Assembly (NCBI GenBank): GCA_029378245.1
Contig: JARKIF010000126.1
Location: 1 to 64,000 of the forward strand
DNA from: Roridomyces roridus
Taxonomy: Eukaryota > Basidiomycota > Agaricomycetes > Agaricales > Mycenaceae
Direction: 5' to 3'
DNA length: 64,000 nt
In this document: piece by piece, positions 22,796 through 33,707 of the stretch
Numbering within the stretch: the first letter of the stretch is position 1
How the letters are laid out: every line of letters begins with the position of its first letter
Notes under the pieces: generated by a model
The model's input: the letters and a program-made list of their open reading frames with translations, nothing else
The model's database searches: none
Told to the model about the DNA's origin: nothing
Program-made: the position numbers and the translations under genes

Positions 22796-23227
22796 GAAAA
22801 GTGGCGAATCACATGATCGGGGAAGCCAAGTAACCGGAGGTTCGCTTAGTCAGCCGGCAAGCTCGATTCAAACGACCGCCAAGCACGCGGAAATTCTCTC
22901 AAGCTTCTCTTGACCACCGTCGACCTCGACACCAGACGCGCTGCTCAGCTTATCACAGCGACGAAACGCCGAGTCAGGACTTGCGATAATCAGAGCACGC
23001 CACAGCCCGCTGGCCTAGGAAATTTTTAATGTCATCCAGCTCCACCAGAGTGTCAATACGGCGTGGTTTGGCAGGATCGAAGACCTCCAATTCGTCCGAC
23101 GCCCAACTCTCGCAATGTCGCCGTTCGATTCGGGCCCCTTATCTGTCCTTTTTCCTGTCATAGATCTGCCCTCAGCCTGACCCAGGCTTTCTTCTATATA
23201 CAACGCTCGTCAGTCACTTGAAGCTCG
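22796..23227. other. Promoter-side intergenic region with one SINE-like fragment
   Basis: Upstream of the thioesterase-like gene. A B-box-type core, GTTCGATTCGGG, lies at about 23123, preceded by 'tctcgcaatgtcgcc', a landmark shared with units at 26740 and 27240. No coding sequence was found. Confidence 0.45.
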
Positions 23228-24914
23228 CACAGGGGGCAAACCCCGTGGCACTTTACCACGGGGCATCCGCACGGCCTACGTCACGGCGTTCGACACGGCG
23301 TCCGACATGGTGTTCCCACGTGCCCATTGTTCTCTTTTTCTTGGTTTCATTCACATGGAATTCACTGTGCATTTGGAATGGTTGGATGCTTCATGAAAGT
23401 CAAGTGAGACTGTGCCTACCTTCCTGGAGATCTGGGGGCTCCTCGGTCTGTGAGGCTGCACCTTGTCACGCAGGTGACTGATGTACTTGCCAGTTGACGA
23501 CATGCACCAAGTCCAACTTGGCAGGGATGGGAAAACTGGCGGGAACTCCGGCCCGGCACTGCAATTGTCGGATGCCGCGACAGACGCCGTGACGTATGCC
23601 GTGCGGATGCCCCGCGGTAAAATGCCACGGGGTTTGCCCCTAGTCTGTAGCTGATCGCGAGGCATTGATAGGTGGTGACGGAATGTCGTAATGTGCTGAG
23701 TCTCAAATCAGATCATTGATCATCACACTGCTGTATTCCCCGCTCAGCTAGCCTGTCTTCCTCCCTCGCCTCCCACCGTCCACAAGACCCCACGTCCACG
23801 AACGGAGTCGCTCGAGCCACGAACGGCAACCCTCTTGCAACACCTTTGGCGTCCGAATCACCTCCTGATGGCCCTGTGGACGCCTACTTCACCGAACGAC
23901 ATCCGGGGCTGCATCCAACCCAGAATGGCCTCAAATACCCCACGTCGACCCTGGGAGATCGTATTCAAGCCGTAGGATCAATGTGTGGGACTAGGACTTG
24001 TGTTCTGCGTGCGTCACAATGCTCTTTTGGTGCCAGTACATACGTGACTCACCAGTTTCCAGACACGAACGGGCGCCAATACAGATGCAAGACGAATCCT
24101 TCTCCCACCCTCTCTATTAGCAACCCCACTCGCTCAGTCACCCAGGGCTTAGCCCGGCCACGTTAGCTGCTGTCGACCCAGTCAGCACGTCTGAGCACGA
24201 ATGCTAAGCCCTGCTGCCCTGCCCGCACCTCACGCACTCTCCCGCATGGATGCCACGCTCCCCGTGTTCCAGACCACGTCGCCATGCCTGTCCACGGCCG
24301 ACCCCAATGTCGTAGTTTGGTGGTGTGCTACGTCGGCTACGCCGCACGCTGGTCGTCCGTGCAGTCTACACTGAGCTGGATGGCTGTGATCAACCTCTTG
24401 GAGTGTTTCTCGGGGTTCTCGACGTCGGGCGGCGAGCCTCCCTCTCACCTCGTCATCTCATTGTGGTCATGGGTCGGGTGGAACGACACCGGGATGTCTC
24501 CTTTGGTTTAGGTGCTTGGGTAGTGAGCAGTGGGAAGGTTGAAGCCGAGATGGTTGCACCTTTGAGGTCACACCGCGGTATGGTGGAGGATGGTCGCTGC
24601 ACTCGGCGTTTAATTGGGACTGTTACTTACGTGTATAGTAGTCGTAAATAATTTGGTTCGGATCCGGTCCTTTTATCTGTTGAAAGGCATAATGAACGTA
24701 GATACCTGTCGAACGAGCTTTCTCAAGCCTCAGAGGTAGCGTAAACGCGTCCAGACGCGCAGGGGAAGCGTGGGAAACCTTTCAAACTCCGCACTTTACG
24801 GCATCACGCCACCACCTATCAAGCGATCAACCTTATCAACAGACTATAACACGTCGAAGAATGAGACACGCCTGTTATAGCGTCTGTTTATAAGAGACTA
24901 GTTTGCCCCCTGTG
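23228..24914. mobile_element. Non-autonomous inverted-repeat transposon, CACAGGGGGC family (copy 1)
   Basis: The ends are a perfect 14-bp inverted repeat, CACAGGGGGCAAAC at 23228 and its complement ending at 24914, flanked by TCG on both sides (23225-23227 and 24915-24917). About 60 bp of the left end recurs inverted at about 23580-23642 inside the element, forming a fold-back. No transposase-like frame is visible in 1687 bp. A second family member lies at 28120-28697. The 3-bp duplication is reminiscent of PIF/Harbinger elements, but the superfamily is not established. Confidence 0.65.
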
Positions 24915-27900
24915 TCGAGGCTCCAGATACCGATAATCCATCGATGATTTCCCGTGTATGCACGCCTTGGTCCTCGACACCTTCAAGTAAATCACCCTGT
25001 CTAGGGAAGCGCTCACTAGCACTCAGTCACTGCGTTTTGTGAAATCTCGCCATGGTGCGGATAGCGTAGTGGATCATTGAAGAAGCCCGTCTGTCCACCG
25101 CAAGGACAGTTTGATGATCCATGGGTGAACAGACCGAATAATAGGTAAAAAAGTCCCGCATCTGGCCACATGTGGACAGGTAGAATAGCCACAGCATGTA
25201 CAGATTGGCTGGCCACGCATAGCCAGACTGGCTAGATTATGGAACAGAACCACAATCCTCCAACAATCCCCGTGCAAATTCGCTGCGGACCAGATTGAAC
25301 AGCCAAGCATTTTCAATGGAAAGTTCATTCAAATGGGGCCCATGGCACGGGCAGTGACAAATTTTACGAATGGAATCTATTTAAACAGAAACTACTATGT
25401 ACCTATAGTGCGGAACACCCATAGAGGACACATTAAAAGCATCATCGGCGCTGGATGCGAAGCCCGAATTTGAAGTACATGCTACCACCCGACTTGAGTC
25501 TTGAAGTGGTGCCGCTCGAATAAGTAATGGACTTACCCAGGCCGACGGTTACGCCAGCTTGTAGCCCCGCGTACGAAAACAACGTACCGGATGAGACTTA
25601 CCCCGGGAGGAAACATGGATCCGGGAAGCATGCGGGGGGAGCTGAGACGAGAACTTGTCCAGTCCGAACGCCTACCGAAGGGTTCTTATAATGAGCCGTA
25701 CCCGAGTTGGCCCAAGAAGCCACGGGAGGGATAGGGAGGAAAGCCATGCCTGGGATAGGTGCAAAGACATCTGAGTTGTCCAGGGTAACGACTAGGTGTG
25801 CTAGATCAGCTGGCCACACCTGGACAGATCGGGTGATTTTCCATCTGTCTTCCGTGTGGCTAGGAAACCGGGATAGGCGGGCAAGAACACTGGATTGGTA
25901 GGGCTATCTCAACTATCCTACCTGGCCACGGGGGTGACCAGATTTCGCAAAACGCAGTGAGTGATCGGCTACATGCAACAGCCGCGCAGCTTCCTGTTCG
26001 ACTCGGAGTGGCGCGATGAGAAGGGCGTTCCTCACCTCCATCGAACTTTTTTTCCGTCTTCGGTCGACGCACTTTCCAGGCAACTCCCAATGGGAGAACA
26101 AGCTCCATCTCACGGGTCAGTAACTCCTTTTTGTGTTGCCTCTATCTTGCACGTCATGCCAGGTTCCCGCACAGGCAACAGTCGCTCAAAGAACTTCCGC
26201 TTTCTTCCCAACAATGAGCCGCCAGAGGAACTTTATTTGTAGCCCGTTTCTGAGCAAAACACTCCAGTTCTAGTTCTCTTCAGCATTGCTCCCACTGATC
26301 GTCTTTCCAGATGCCCACACTTGACACACGCACTGTACGACCTCTGGCAGCGATGAACCGTCCACTTCTTGCAATTCTGTGGCTATCCGTTCGATCCAGG
26401 GCTGGACATGGGTTCTCTTCCCACAGGGTGTCTTTTTGGCACCCTGACAGTGCAACATTTGCGCAGCGTTTCCGCTCACCAGCTCGACTTGATGGCTTTT
26501 CAACCAACGTTGTACTTGACCTCAAATGTGGTCCCACACACGGCCTTGTCATGTTCTCGTCAGATTCGGGTGGGGTCCGTGGGGCTGTGTACGCGACGAG
26601 GTTTTCTCAACGTTCGTGAGTACTTGCCTAATTTTCAGCCGCTCAGGGGATGGCAACGACGATAACTTCCAGTACATGAACCAAATTTATCTCATCGCGA
26701 CGTCCTCGGATTCGGAGGCCCTCCGACGCCAAACTCTTGCAGTGTCGCCGCTCGTTCGATTCGGGCGGGGCATATGTGGCTTCATACGAGTTCAATTTTT
26801 TGCTGCGCTCAGCTCGACAACGAGGCTTTTCTACGACGTTGGTGAGCGACTTCAAGCTCGATGGTAAAGACACCGATAACCATCTTAATTTCTGGTGTAT
26901 GCACGTCTTGGCCTTCGACACCTTTCAAGTCAATCATCCGGTCTACGGAAAGGCTCACTGACCTGCCGCACGGTTCCCTGTTCGACTCGGGTGTGGCGTC
27001 ATAAGATCGATGAGAGAAATTCAGCTTTTTTCACTTCGGACGACGCACTTTCAAGTTGCAATCTTCACGGACGGCTGGGGAACAAAATCGATCTCATGGG
27101 TCACTAACAATTTTGTGTTGCTTCCATCTTCCATCTTTCCAAGAGGGAACTCTCTCTGGAAGAACCTCCAGTTCTTTTCTCAACTTCTCATGCTTGGGAT
27201 TGAATCATCTCGCCGCCGATGCGTTCAAATGCCCAAGTCTTGCAATGTCGCCGTTTGCTCCCCTGGGCATATGTGGTTCCTGGTTCAGACATTCCTTGTT
27301 TTGCTCTCATGTTGCTCTCATGCATCTGTAATCAGCCCGACGACGAGGCTTCAAGTTTCTTCTGCAACGTTCGTGAGTAACTTCAAGCAGAGACCGATAA
27401 TCCATCCTGATTTCCAGGCTGTGTCATGCAGGCCTTCGACACCTTCGAATAAATCATCCGGTCTCTACGGAACTCACTTACCTGCCGCACGGTTCCCTGT
27501 TCGACTCGGGGGTGGCGTGATGTCTTTGAAAAGATGGCCTTTTTGCCCCACTTTCCGTTGCGCTTCAACAGTGCCTCAATCTTAGCTAGATTGCCAACAT
27601 CCAACCTCGTTTGATCCGACGCAGCACTCTCTGGAGTCTGGAAGAACCTTCGCCTTTTCTTTCAATTACCAACCATGAAATACTTCACCCCTATTACTTC
27701 AGTTCTAGTTCTCTTCGGCATCATTCCAATTCAATCACAGACCTCTTGCATCGTTGAACCATCGTTGTCAATTCTGCAGCTACCCGTTCGATCCGGGGCT
27801 CGACATAGGGAGTACTCCGTGACCTTTTTGCACCCTGACAGGACAGCAACACCCATCACAGATTATGCCGAAATTTCAACGAGTTCAACTTGCCAGATGT

Positions 27901-28119
27901 TCACAGACGTCCGTTCGATTCGGAGCTGGCCAATAACGAGCAAAACAAATCCATTGTTTTCCTCGTTCATGCTAAGCATCACTAGCCTGGCGCATAATGA
28001 ATCCTGAAGGCGGTCCGGCTGTAAAGTCGTGCTTACTGAACCAATCGTTTCACTCGGCGTGGGACACGCATACACAGCGATACCTTGGCGTACTTGAAAG
28101 CTTCCAGTGCCTGGGCTTA
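24915..28119 (+). repeat. Array of SINE-like units, no gene
   Basis: About 3.2 kb of diverged units in one orientation. Landmarks recur in order: 'tcttgcaatgtcgcc(g)', a B-box core GTTCGAYTC, 'gcatatgtgg', 'accgataatccat', 'ccttcgacacctt', 'aatcatccggtct', 'cctgccgcacggttccct' and again GTTCGACTCGGG. Clear cores lie near 25995, 26389, 26754, 26980, 27499, 27785 and 27913. The 26650-27080 and 27190-27560 stretches are the best preserved pair. The open frames here are short and overlap on both strands. Confidence 0.6.
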
Positions 28120-28697
28120 CACAGGGGGCATCAGTCATGGCACATTTTTTTGTGTGCCAAGGTGGCACTTGGCGCGCACTCGGCCGGAAGTTGATATCCC
28201 GGAGGGAACCCACGTGCCCACCGCCTTTGTTCTTGTGCACGAGTTCGATTCCGTGTCTAGGTACACATTTTCTGGCCTGACGCATTTGACCATTACAGCC
28301 TTCGATAACTCGGCAGAGGATTCATCAGAAATGGGGAGGGCAGTGCCTGGGGTATTGAGCGAATTCAAGCTGCGGTTTGGGGTCTGTTTGGTGGTGTCAT
28401 TGGGGGTGCCTGCACCAGGATCATCGTATTTGAGAAGAAAAATCAAGGCGGCAGCACGTTGAGCATCCACAGTAATTTTGCACATACTTGGGGCCCAGTA
28501 AATGGATGCTTGAGGATTTTCACTATATTCAAAGACAATACCCTCCCAAGAATTACGTACTTCCTCGGTGATTGTGAATCACGGGTAACAGATCAGACTC
28601 ACACAAAATGTCCAACAACGGACCAACTGCCACCCAACTTCCGGCCAAGTGCCACCTTGGCACACAAGACAAAGTGCCATGAGGCTTGCCCCCTGTG
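28120..28697. mobile_element. Non-autonomous inverted-repeat transposon, CACAGGGGGC family (copy 2)
   Basis: 578 bp with imperfect inverted ends about 75 bases long that start CACAGGGGGCA. Both arms share 'catggcac', 'tgtgtgccaaggtggcactt' and 'ccggaagttg'. It is flanked by TTA on both sides (28117-28119 and 28698-28700). Size, ends and lack of a coding frame fit a MITE. Confidence 0.7.
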
Positions 28698-29274
28698 TTA
28701 AGCGACAGCTCTTCACAGACGTCCCGTTCGATCCGGAGCTGGCAAATGGGACTTTGGGGAACACTTTATTTTCCTTATTGATCAGATCGCCTTTCACATT
28801 TTGCAGCCTCGCGCAGGCCATGGGCCTGAATACCGTCTGCTTGATTCAGGGAGCGACGATTCGAGTCTTCGAGTCTCGGCATGTAGGCTTTTTGCCGGAT
28901 CCTTGTTGAGAGTACGTCGTCTGTTGCTACTGCTCGCTTGGTTTGACAACTGGCGTTGACTGGGATACTAGATCATGTAGCGCCTTGCTTTGTCCCGGGA
29001 TTCGCGATTGCCAACTTGACTTGAACTTGACGGTGCTAGATGCAACGGAGAGGTATCAAGTCTGGAGCTAGTGTCCCGATAGCGTTGTTCGGTCCACAAG
29101 GTATCTTCAATTCGGTTGCTTGAGTAAATTATATGGATGTAAAGTAGCGATCGTGGTATACAACAAGAAATCTATACGTACAGAAAACATCAAGAAGGCA
29201 GCTCGTTAATAGCAGCAGAACGCCCTGCCCAGATATCGCACAGCACGGGCGCCAAACCAGTCCTTTGCGTGGCA
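28698..29274. other. Intergenic with one SINE-like fragment
   Basis: A GTTCGATCC core lies near 28725. The rest shows no gene or repeat I can define. Confidence 0.4.
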
Positions 29275-29961
29275 CTAACCATATGGGCGGGATCGGAGCT
29301 CATGAGAAAAGCCGGCGAACGGCAATAAATAAAATAGACGCACCGAGGGACACAAATACCCGGGGAATGTGCCCTGCTCCGCCGCGTCTCGGACCATGTA
29401 CCACCGGAGTGACTCGTCATATGCATTCGCGGCCTCCCACTCCCCGCAGCCCTCGCAAAAGTGTGCGAGCTTGCTCTCGGGAATGAGTACTTCCACTTCC
29501 ACCTCGATGCCGGCGGAATCTACATCCTGGTCGACGACGGCAAAGAGAGGTTGCGTGCGGACATCCAAGGCCAGGAGAAACTCGAGCAGCGACTCGTTCT
29601 TGGCTTCCCAGCCGGAGAACGCGCGGGGGTCAAACCAGAATCGTGGTCGACGCGACCACTGGCCAGCGCTCGATTTGCTTCGTCGGGAGGGTGCATCGAG
29701 ACGTGCGACTTCGCGTGTTTCGGCGGTGGGGTACTGCTTGGCGAAGATGAGGTACCATCCGTTGTGTTTGTGGCCGAGGGAGAGCTTCACAGCGAGGCGC
29801 GGGTGTTGGAAGGCGTGGACGGTGGGCATGCGGTCGGAGGCACGTAGATGGATTCGAAACGCGCCGCGGAGGCAAGTTACGCGGGAACCATTTCTCGAGG
29901 CTGTGGAGGCCAAAAGCAAGTGTGGCGCGGCCAAGGCGCGGCGGTGATTGTGGGACGGCAT
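29275..29961 (-). CDS. Unrecognised single-exon protein, 228 aa
   Basis: Not recognised. The frame starts MPSHNHRRALAAPHLL and stops at 29275. The N-terminus is basic with Ala, Leu and Ser, compatible with a mitochondrial presequence. The middle is rich in aromatic and charged residues (KHNGWYLIFAKQYPT, RFWFDPRAFSGWEAKNESLL, LFAVVDQDVDSAGIEVEVEV), then a Cys-containing HFCEGCGEWEAANAYDESL segment and a hydrophobic C-terminus. Composition is protein-like and codon use is GC-rich like the PMS1 and G-alpha exons, unlike the repeats around it. The CEGC pair might bind a metal, but that is a guess. It stands alone among SINE-like units. Confidence 0.6.
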   Translation of the reverse strand: MPSHNHRRALAAPHLLLASTASRNGSRVTCLRGAFRIHLRASDRMPTVHAFQHPRLAVKLSLGHKHNGWYLIFAKQYPTAETREVARLDAPSRRSKSSAGQWSRRPRFWFDPRAFSGWEAKNESLLEFLLALDVRTQPLFAVVDQDVDSAGIEVEVEVLIPESKLAHFCEGCGEWEAANAYDESLRWYMVRDAAEQGTFPGYLCPSVRLFYLLPFAGFSHELRSRPYG

Positions 29962-31085
29962 CCGTCATATCATGTGATAGCTGAAAACGGCGATCAACCA
30001 TCACACAGCCTCTTCGAACTTGCTCCAAACCACCATTCTTTCTTGGAGCTTTGCTAGGCTGGTCTTACTTCATTTTTGCTTGACTTTTCTTGGCCTCACG
30101 GAGATAACCTTGTCGGCCGACGCGTGCAAGTACCTAGCGTCTAGACGCTCGAGTCTTGCAACATGCCAACGTCCCCGTTCGACTCGGGGTTGGCAGATGG
30201 CGAGGCCATTTGCCTTTTCTCTTGGTCTGAACCCAGCACGAGCCCCTCATCATGTTTTACGGTGTTTGGGACTAAATTCGAGCTCGACGGGAATCATGGG
30301 ATTGATTTCCTTCCAGCCTCGACTTTCGGCAACATCAAATAAATCATGCAGTCACGCAGTCCTGCTGTGCGCAGGTGTACAAATGTTCAGACTAGCGCAA
30401 GCGTCCCGTTCGATTCCGGCTGGCGCTCTTCGCTTGAGTTCCACTGCTTTTCCCCCTATTCCATGTTCAACCTGACGGTTTGAATGTGCTCAGCCGGTCG
30501 TATGTACGCAGTTTGAGAAGACGTGCATCTCACATCTCTGCTAGAGTCTTTTTTTTTTCGGTTGGTGATCAGCTCTCAAGATGAATCGAGACGCAATAGG
30601 GAACAACTACACACACAAATTGGATGACCTCTGGAAGCACGATCATCAAACCATTCCAGCTCTTCCCATTCGGAAGCCATCCGTTGAATCCGGGGGATGT
30701 GGAACCTTCGTTTTTACGCCCATCAGAAGTCATAATTTCAAGGCACGCCGACTTCACAGCATCTGGTTGCCCAAAGTACGCCTGCCTCGGTTGAAGCTCT
30801 TCACAGATGCCGAAAGAGCATTTCCTACTCCCGTATTTGAGAGTAGGGAATGCTGTCTCATCATATTGCTGAATTTTGCCATGTATGATGTGAATAGCCC
30901 TCCAAAATCGTCTCTCTCCCTATGTTCGTTTGGGACGTCGTAAACGATGATTGAACGTTGAAATGGGCAAGTGGCAATGACCCACATTCACCTTTTTGAC
31001 CGCTCGCCGGCTTACTACGCCTTTCTGAGCTCTGCACCCGCATACAAAACCCGCTTTGGCAGCGATATTCAAGCGGGCTTGGATA
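29962..31085 (+). repeat. SINE-like units and unassigned sequence
   Basis: Cores GTTCGACTCGGG near 30178 and GTTCGATTCCGG near 30409 mark two further units of the family seen at 25-28 kb. From about 30560 to 31085 I see nothing definable. Confidence 0.45.
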
Positions 31086-33677
31086 CTAGGTTACTAGGTG
31101 CTTGTTCAACATTGATTCAAATACATACTGGTTACAACTGCCATCTTGGATAACACTGGCTTTGGCAAATTCCATCCCAATCCCTCTCTCATCTCTCCGT
31201 ACCAACGAAATGGTCCTCAAATTGATGCTCAAATCCACATGAGTTCCGTCAGGGGTGTCCCAAAAGGTATGCTGCAGGTTAACGATGACAATGATGAGGG
31301 TGGGGTACATCCCCGAGATTTGGTCCCCCATGCCGGAAAATACGTCATAGAGGTAGTGAACTGGCGCAGTCCGGTCAACAGGAACGAAAAGGATGAGTTG
31401 AGTGAGCTGGTAGGTGTGCAGAAATTCAGTGAAGGCAACAGATGAGCACTCAGGGAATCACTGACCCAGAATAGACAATAAATAAACCCAGATTCGACCA
31501 ACAGCGATAGGATCCTGTTGGTAGAAATTTGGCGCCGGCTCCCATTTTCCGATTCAATGATGTTCAGAGAGCTCGTAACCCTGCGATGTTGCCTTCACAG
31601 AGGCGTCAGCGACATAAATAATCTGGTTCAATCAGCATACTTACCACGCCCTGAGACCAATGAGCAAGGTGCAGGTGGCATTGGTTCCCAGGGAGAATGC
31701 CCAGGCCACCAGCTCCGCATGAGTGCAAATTACTCCCCCATCCGAGATGGATGTAGAGGATGCGAATCCAGCTCCAGCCAGACAAGTGATATCAAGTATG
31801 GTGAAAACTGGGGATGCACCGTGAACATGGCAGCATTTCGAAATTCAGGTAGACAACTAACCAAAGGACATGATCAGGAGGACACACGGGACAGAGACCA
31901 TCCAAAATGTTCTCTGGTATATAACCCATGCTCGCCAGATGACAACACTGTCTCCAACCAACATCTAATTCAACCAAATTAATGTGAAAATGGAGATGTG
32001 GGCAAAACATACATTGAACATGTACAGCACCTCCATCGGTGTAGCCAGAGTTGCAGTATCGAGATCACCTTGTGCTATCCGATCTTGAAGTGGCATAGTG
32101 GGATGGCCAATAAGCGCTCCCAGTGAAAAGTCGGTGGAATCATATGGTATGAAACGGTAACATACGGGATCGGCTAAGGGTGTCAGGAACCAAACCGTAT
32201 GATACCGTGTGTTCACTATTGTGCCCAAAACGCCGATATGTGGTGGTATCGTTTGAGATGGAATACTGATTCTACCGGGTAAGCGCGGGTAAGCGCAGGT
32301 ATGGTTTGGGATTGTATGGAATGCTCGAGTGCGTCGCTTGGGATGCCTCCCGGGATTGTTTGGTAAAAATGGAATCGATTAAAATCTACTACATTGTGCT
32401 CTATATGCTCCAAAATGCCCTCTGAAAATAGGGCCCCGTCACAATTAAGCCCTTGGTCGCTCAGGTTCGGAAACATCTATCATGCATGTCAGCATCACAA
32501 AAAGGAACAGAATTGCACACATACCATCTAGAATGCTTGTGTAGGGTCTCTCGTGTACGTCTGGCCAGCCCGTGTCGAGGTGAGTATCATCGCAGTAACA
32601 AAGCAGCCCACTCACTTGGAAGATTCGTTGACGGTAGGACCAGGTCACCAGGAGCAGGGTACTTGCAAAATGAAATAAATTAGTGAGATGGCGGTAGCCG
32701 GGAAAGGGACGAGCGCACCGCTGTGACACCGTCGCCGAGCCGAAATGATTGGTCGGGTGAGAAGGTGACTCCGATGATTGGGAACCTGTAGACGCAGTGT
32801 GTTCAGCTACTTAACCGATGAACCCAACATAGGGACGGATTCTGACGGAAGGCCAGGACATTGTGGTGAAGGAGACCGAGGAGAGAGTAGAGTTTCAGAA
32901 GAGAGATGTACGAGAGGAATCCATCTCTCCCTCGGCAGTGCATGCCACTGCCACTGCAAGTCGGCGGGAGAGGGACTTCGTGCTGCAGAGCGGAAGGTGC
33001 GATGGCGGTGGGAGGAAAAAGACGTGGCTGCCAGGTTTTTGACGTCGGCTTATAAGTGGAGTCTTGCGGACACATGAATGGGTCGATTTTAGGAATGCTG
33101 AAACATTTCGAGCCGCTAGAAGAGTGAACGAGCGGGATGGATTGAGATGGACAATTGATGCACGTCAAACGGTCTGCAGACTATCTCAGAAGATACCAAA
33201 CTATCACGGAGTAAGCATCTGACCAGGTTTCCATACCGTTTAATCCCAAACCATTTCACCGACTTTTCACTGGGAATAAGCAAGGAATGGACATTTTCGA
33301 ACATAAATGTCATGTTCAAGGCCCATAGGGTGGTGGAGGACGCGTAGAGGTAGATCACCACCAGAAGCATGATGACCGAGCTCTTAGTCTTGAGTCCTCT
33401 TCGACTGCAAGGGCCATGAAATCAACTCAGTTGACAGACAATGAAAGGGCTCACAAGATAGAATAAACAGCCACGGCAAAGAAAACACTGTAGGCACCTT
33501 AAGAATGAAATCAATTCAGACACATACAGGATTGTGTGTAGAGTGCTTACTGAAAAATACACTCTCCACAATAGCCGGAACAATATTCTCTGTGATATCA
33601 AGCCCAAAGCGACTCAGTGTCTGGCCATCCATGTCGGAGGGAGGAAAGGAATCCGCATCTGATAACGAAGCAGACAT
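31086..33677 (-). pseudogene. 7TM membrane protein gene A, interrupted by a transposon
   Basis: Paralogue of the intact gene at 42778-44110, to which it aligns exon by exon on the minus strand. It starts MSASLSDADSFPPSDMDGQTL at 33677. Exon 3 is broken after the codons for NVHSLLI by the 1161-bp element at 32116-33276, then resumes with GHPTMPLQDRIAQGDLD. Downstream exons (LVGDSVVIWRAWVIYQRT, then LTQLILF, then GDQISGMYPTLIIVIVNLQHTFW) remain open with conserved splice sites. The stop used by gene B is changed to a Glu codon, extending the end to 31086. The disabling event therefore appears to be the insertion alone, so loss is recent. Confidence 0.75.
32116..33276. mobile_element. Inverted-repeat transposon inside 7TM gene A
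   Basis: 1161 bp. The ends share TCCCAGTGAAAAGTCGGTG as inverted repeats, and imperfect similarity continues for about 45 bp ('aaacggta'). TAAGC is found on both sides (32111-32115 and 33277-33281) and once only in the intact paralogue at the matching place, so the insertion site is certain. Counting from TCCCAGTG, the duplication would be eight bases with six matching. No transposase frame is visible. GC-rich sequence at 32480-33060 may be captured host DNA. Confidence 0.8.
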
Positions 33678-33707
33678 GTTGATGATTTTCTCTGGGGGGG
33701 GTAGGGT

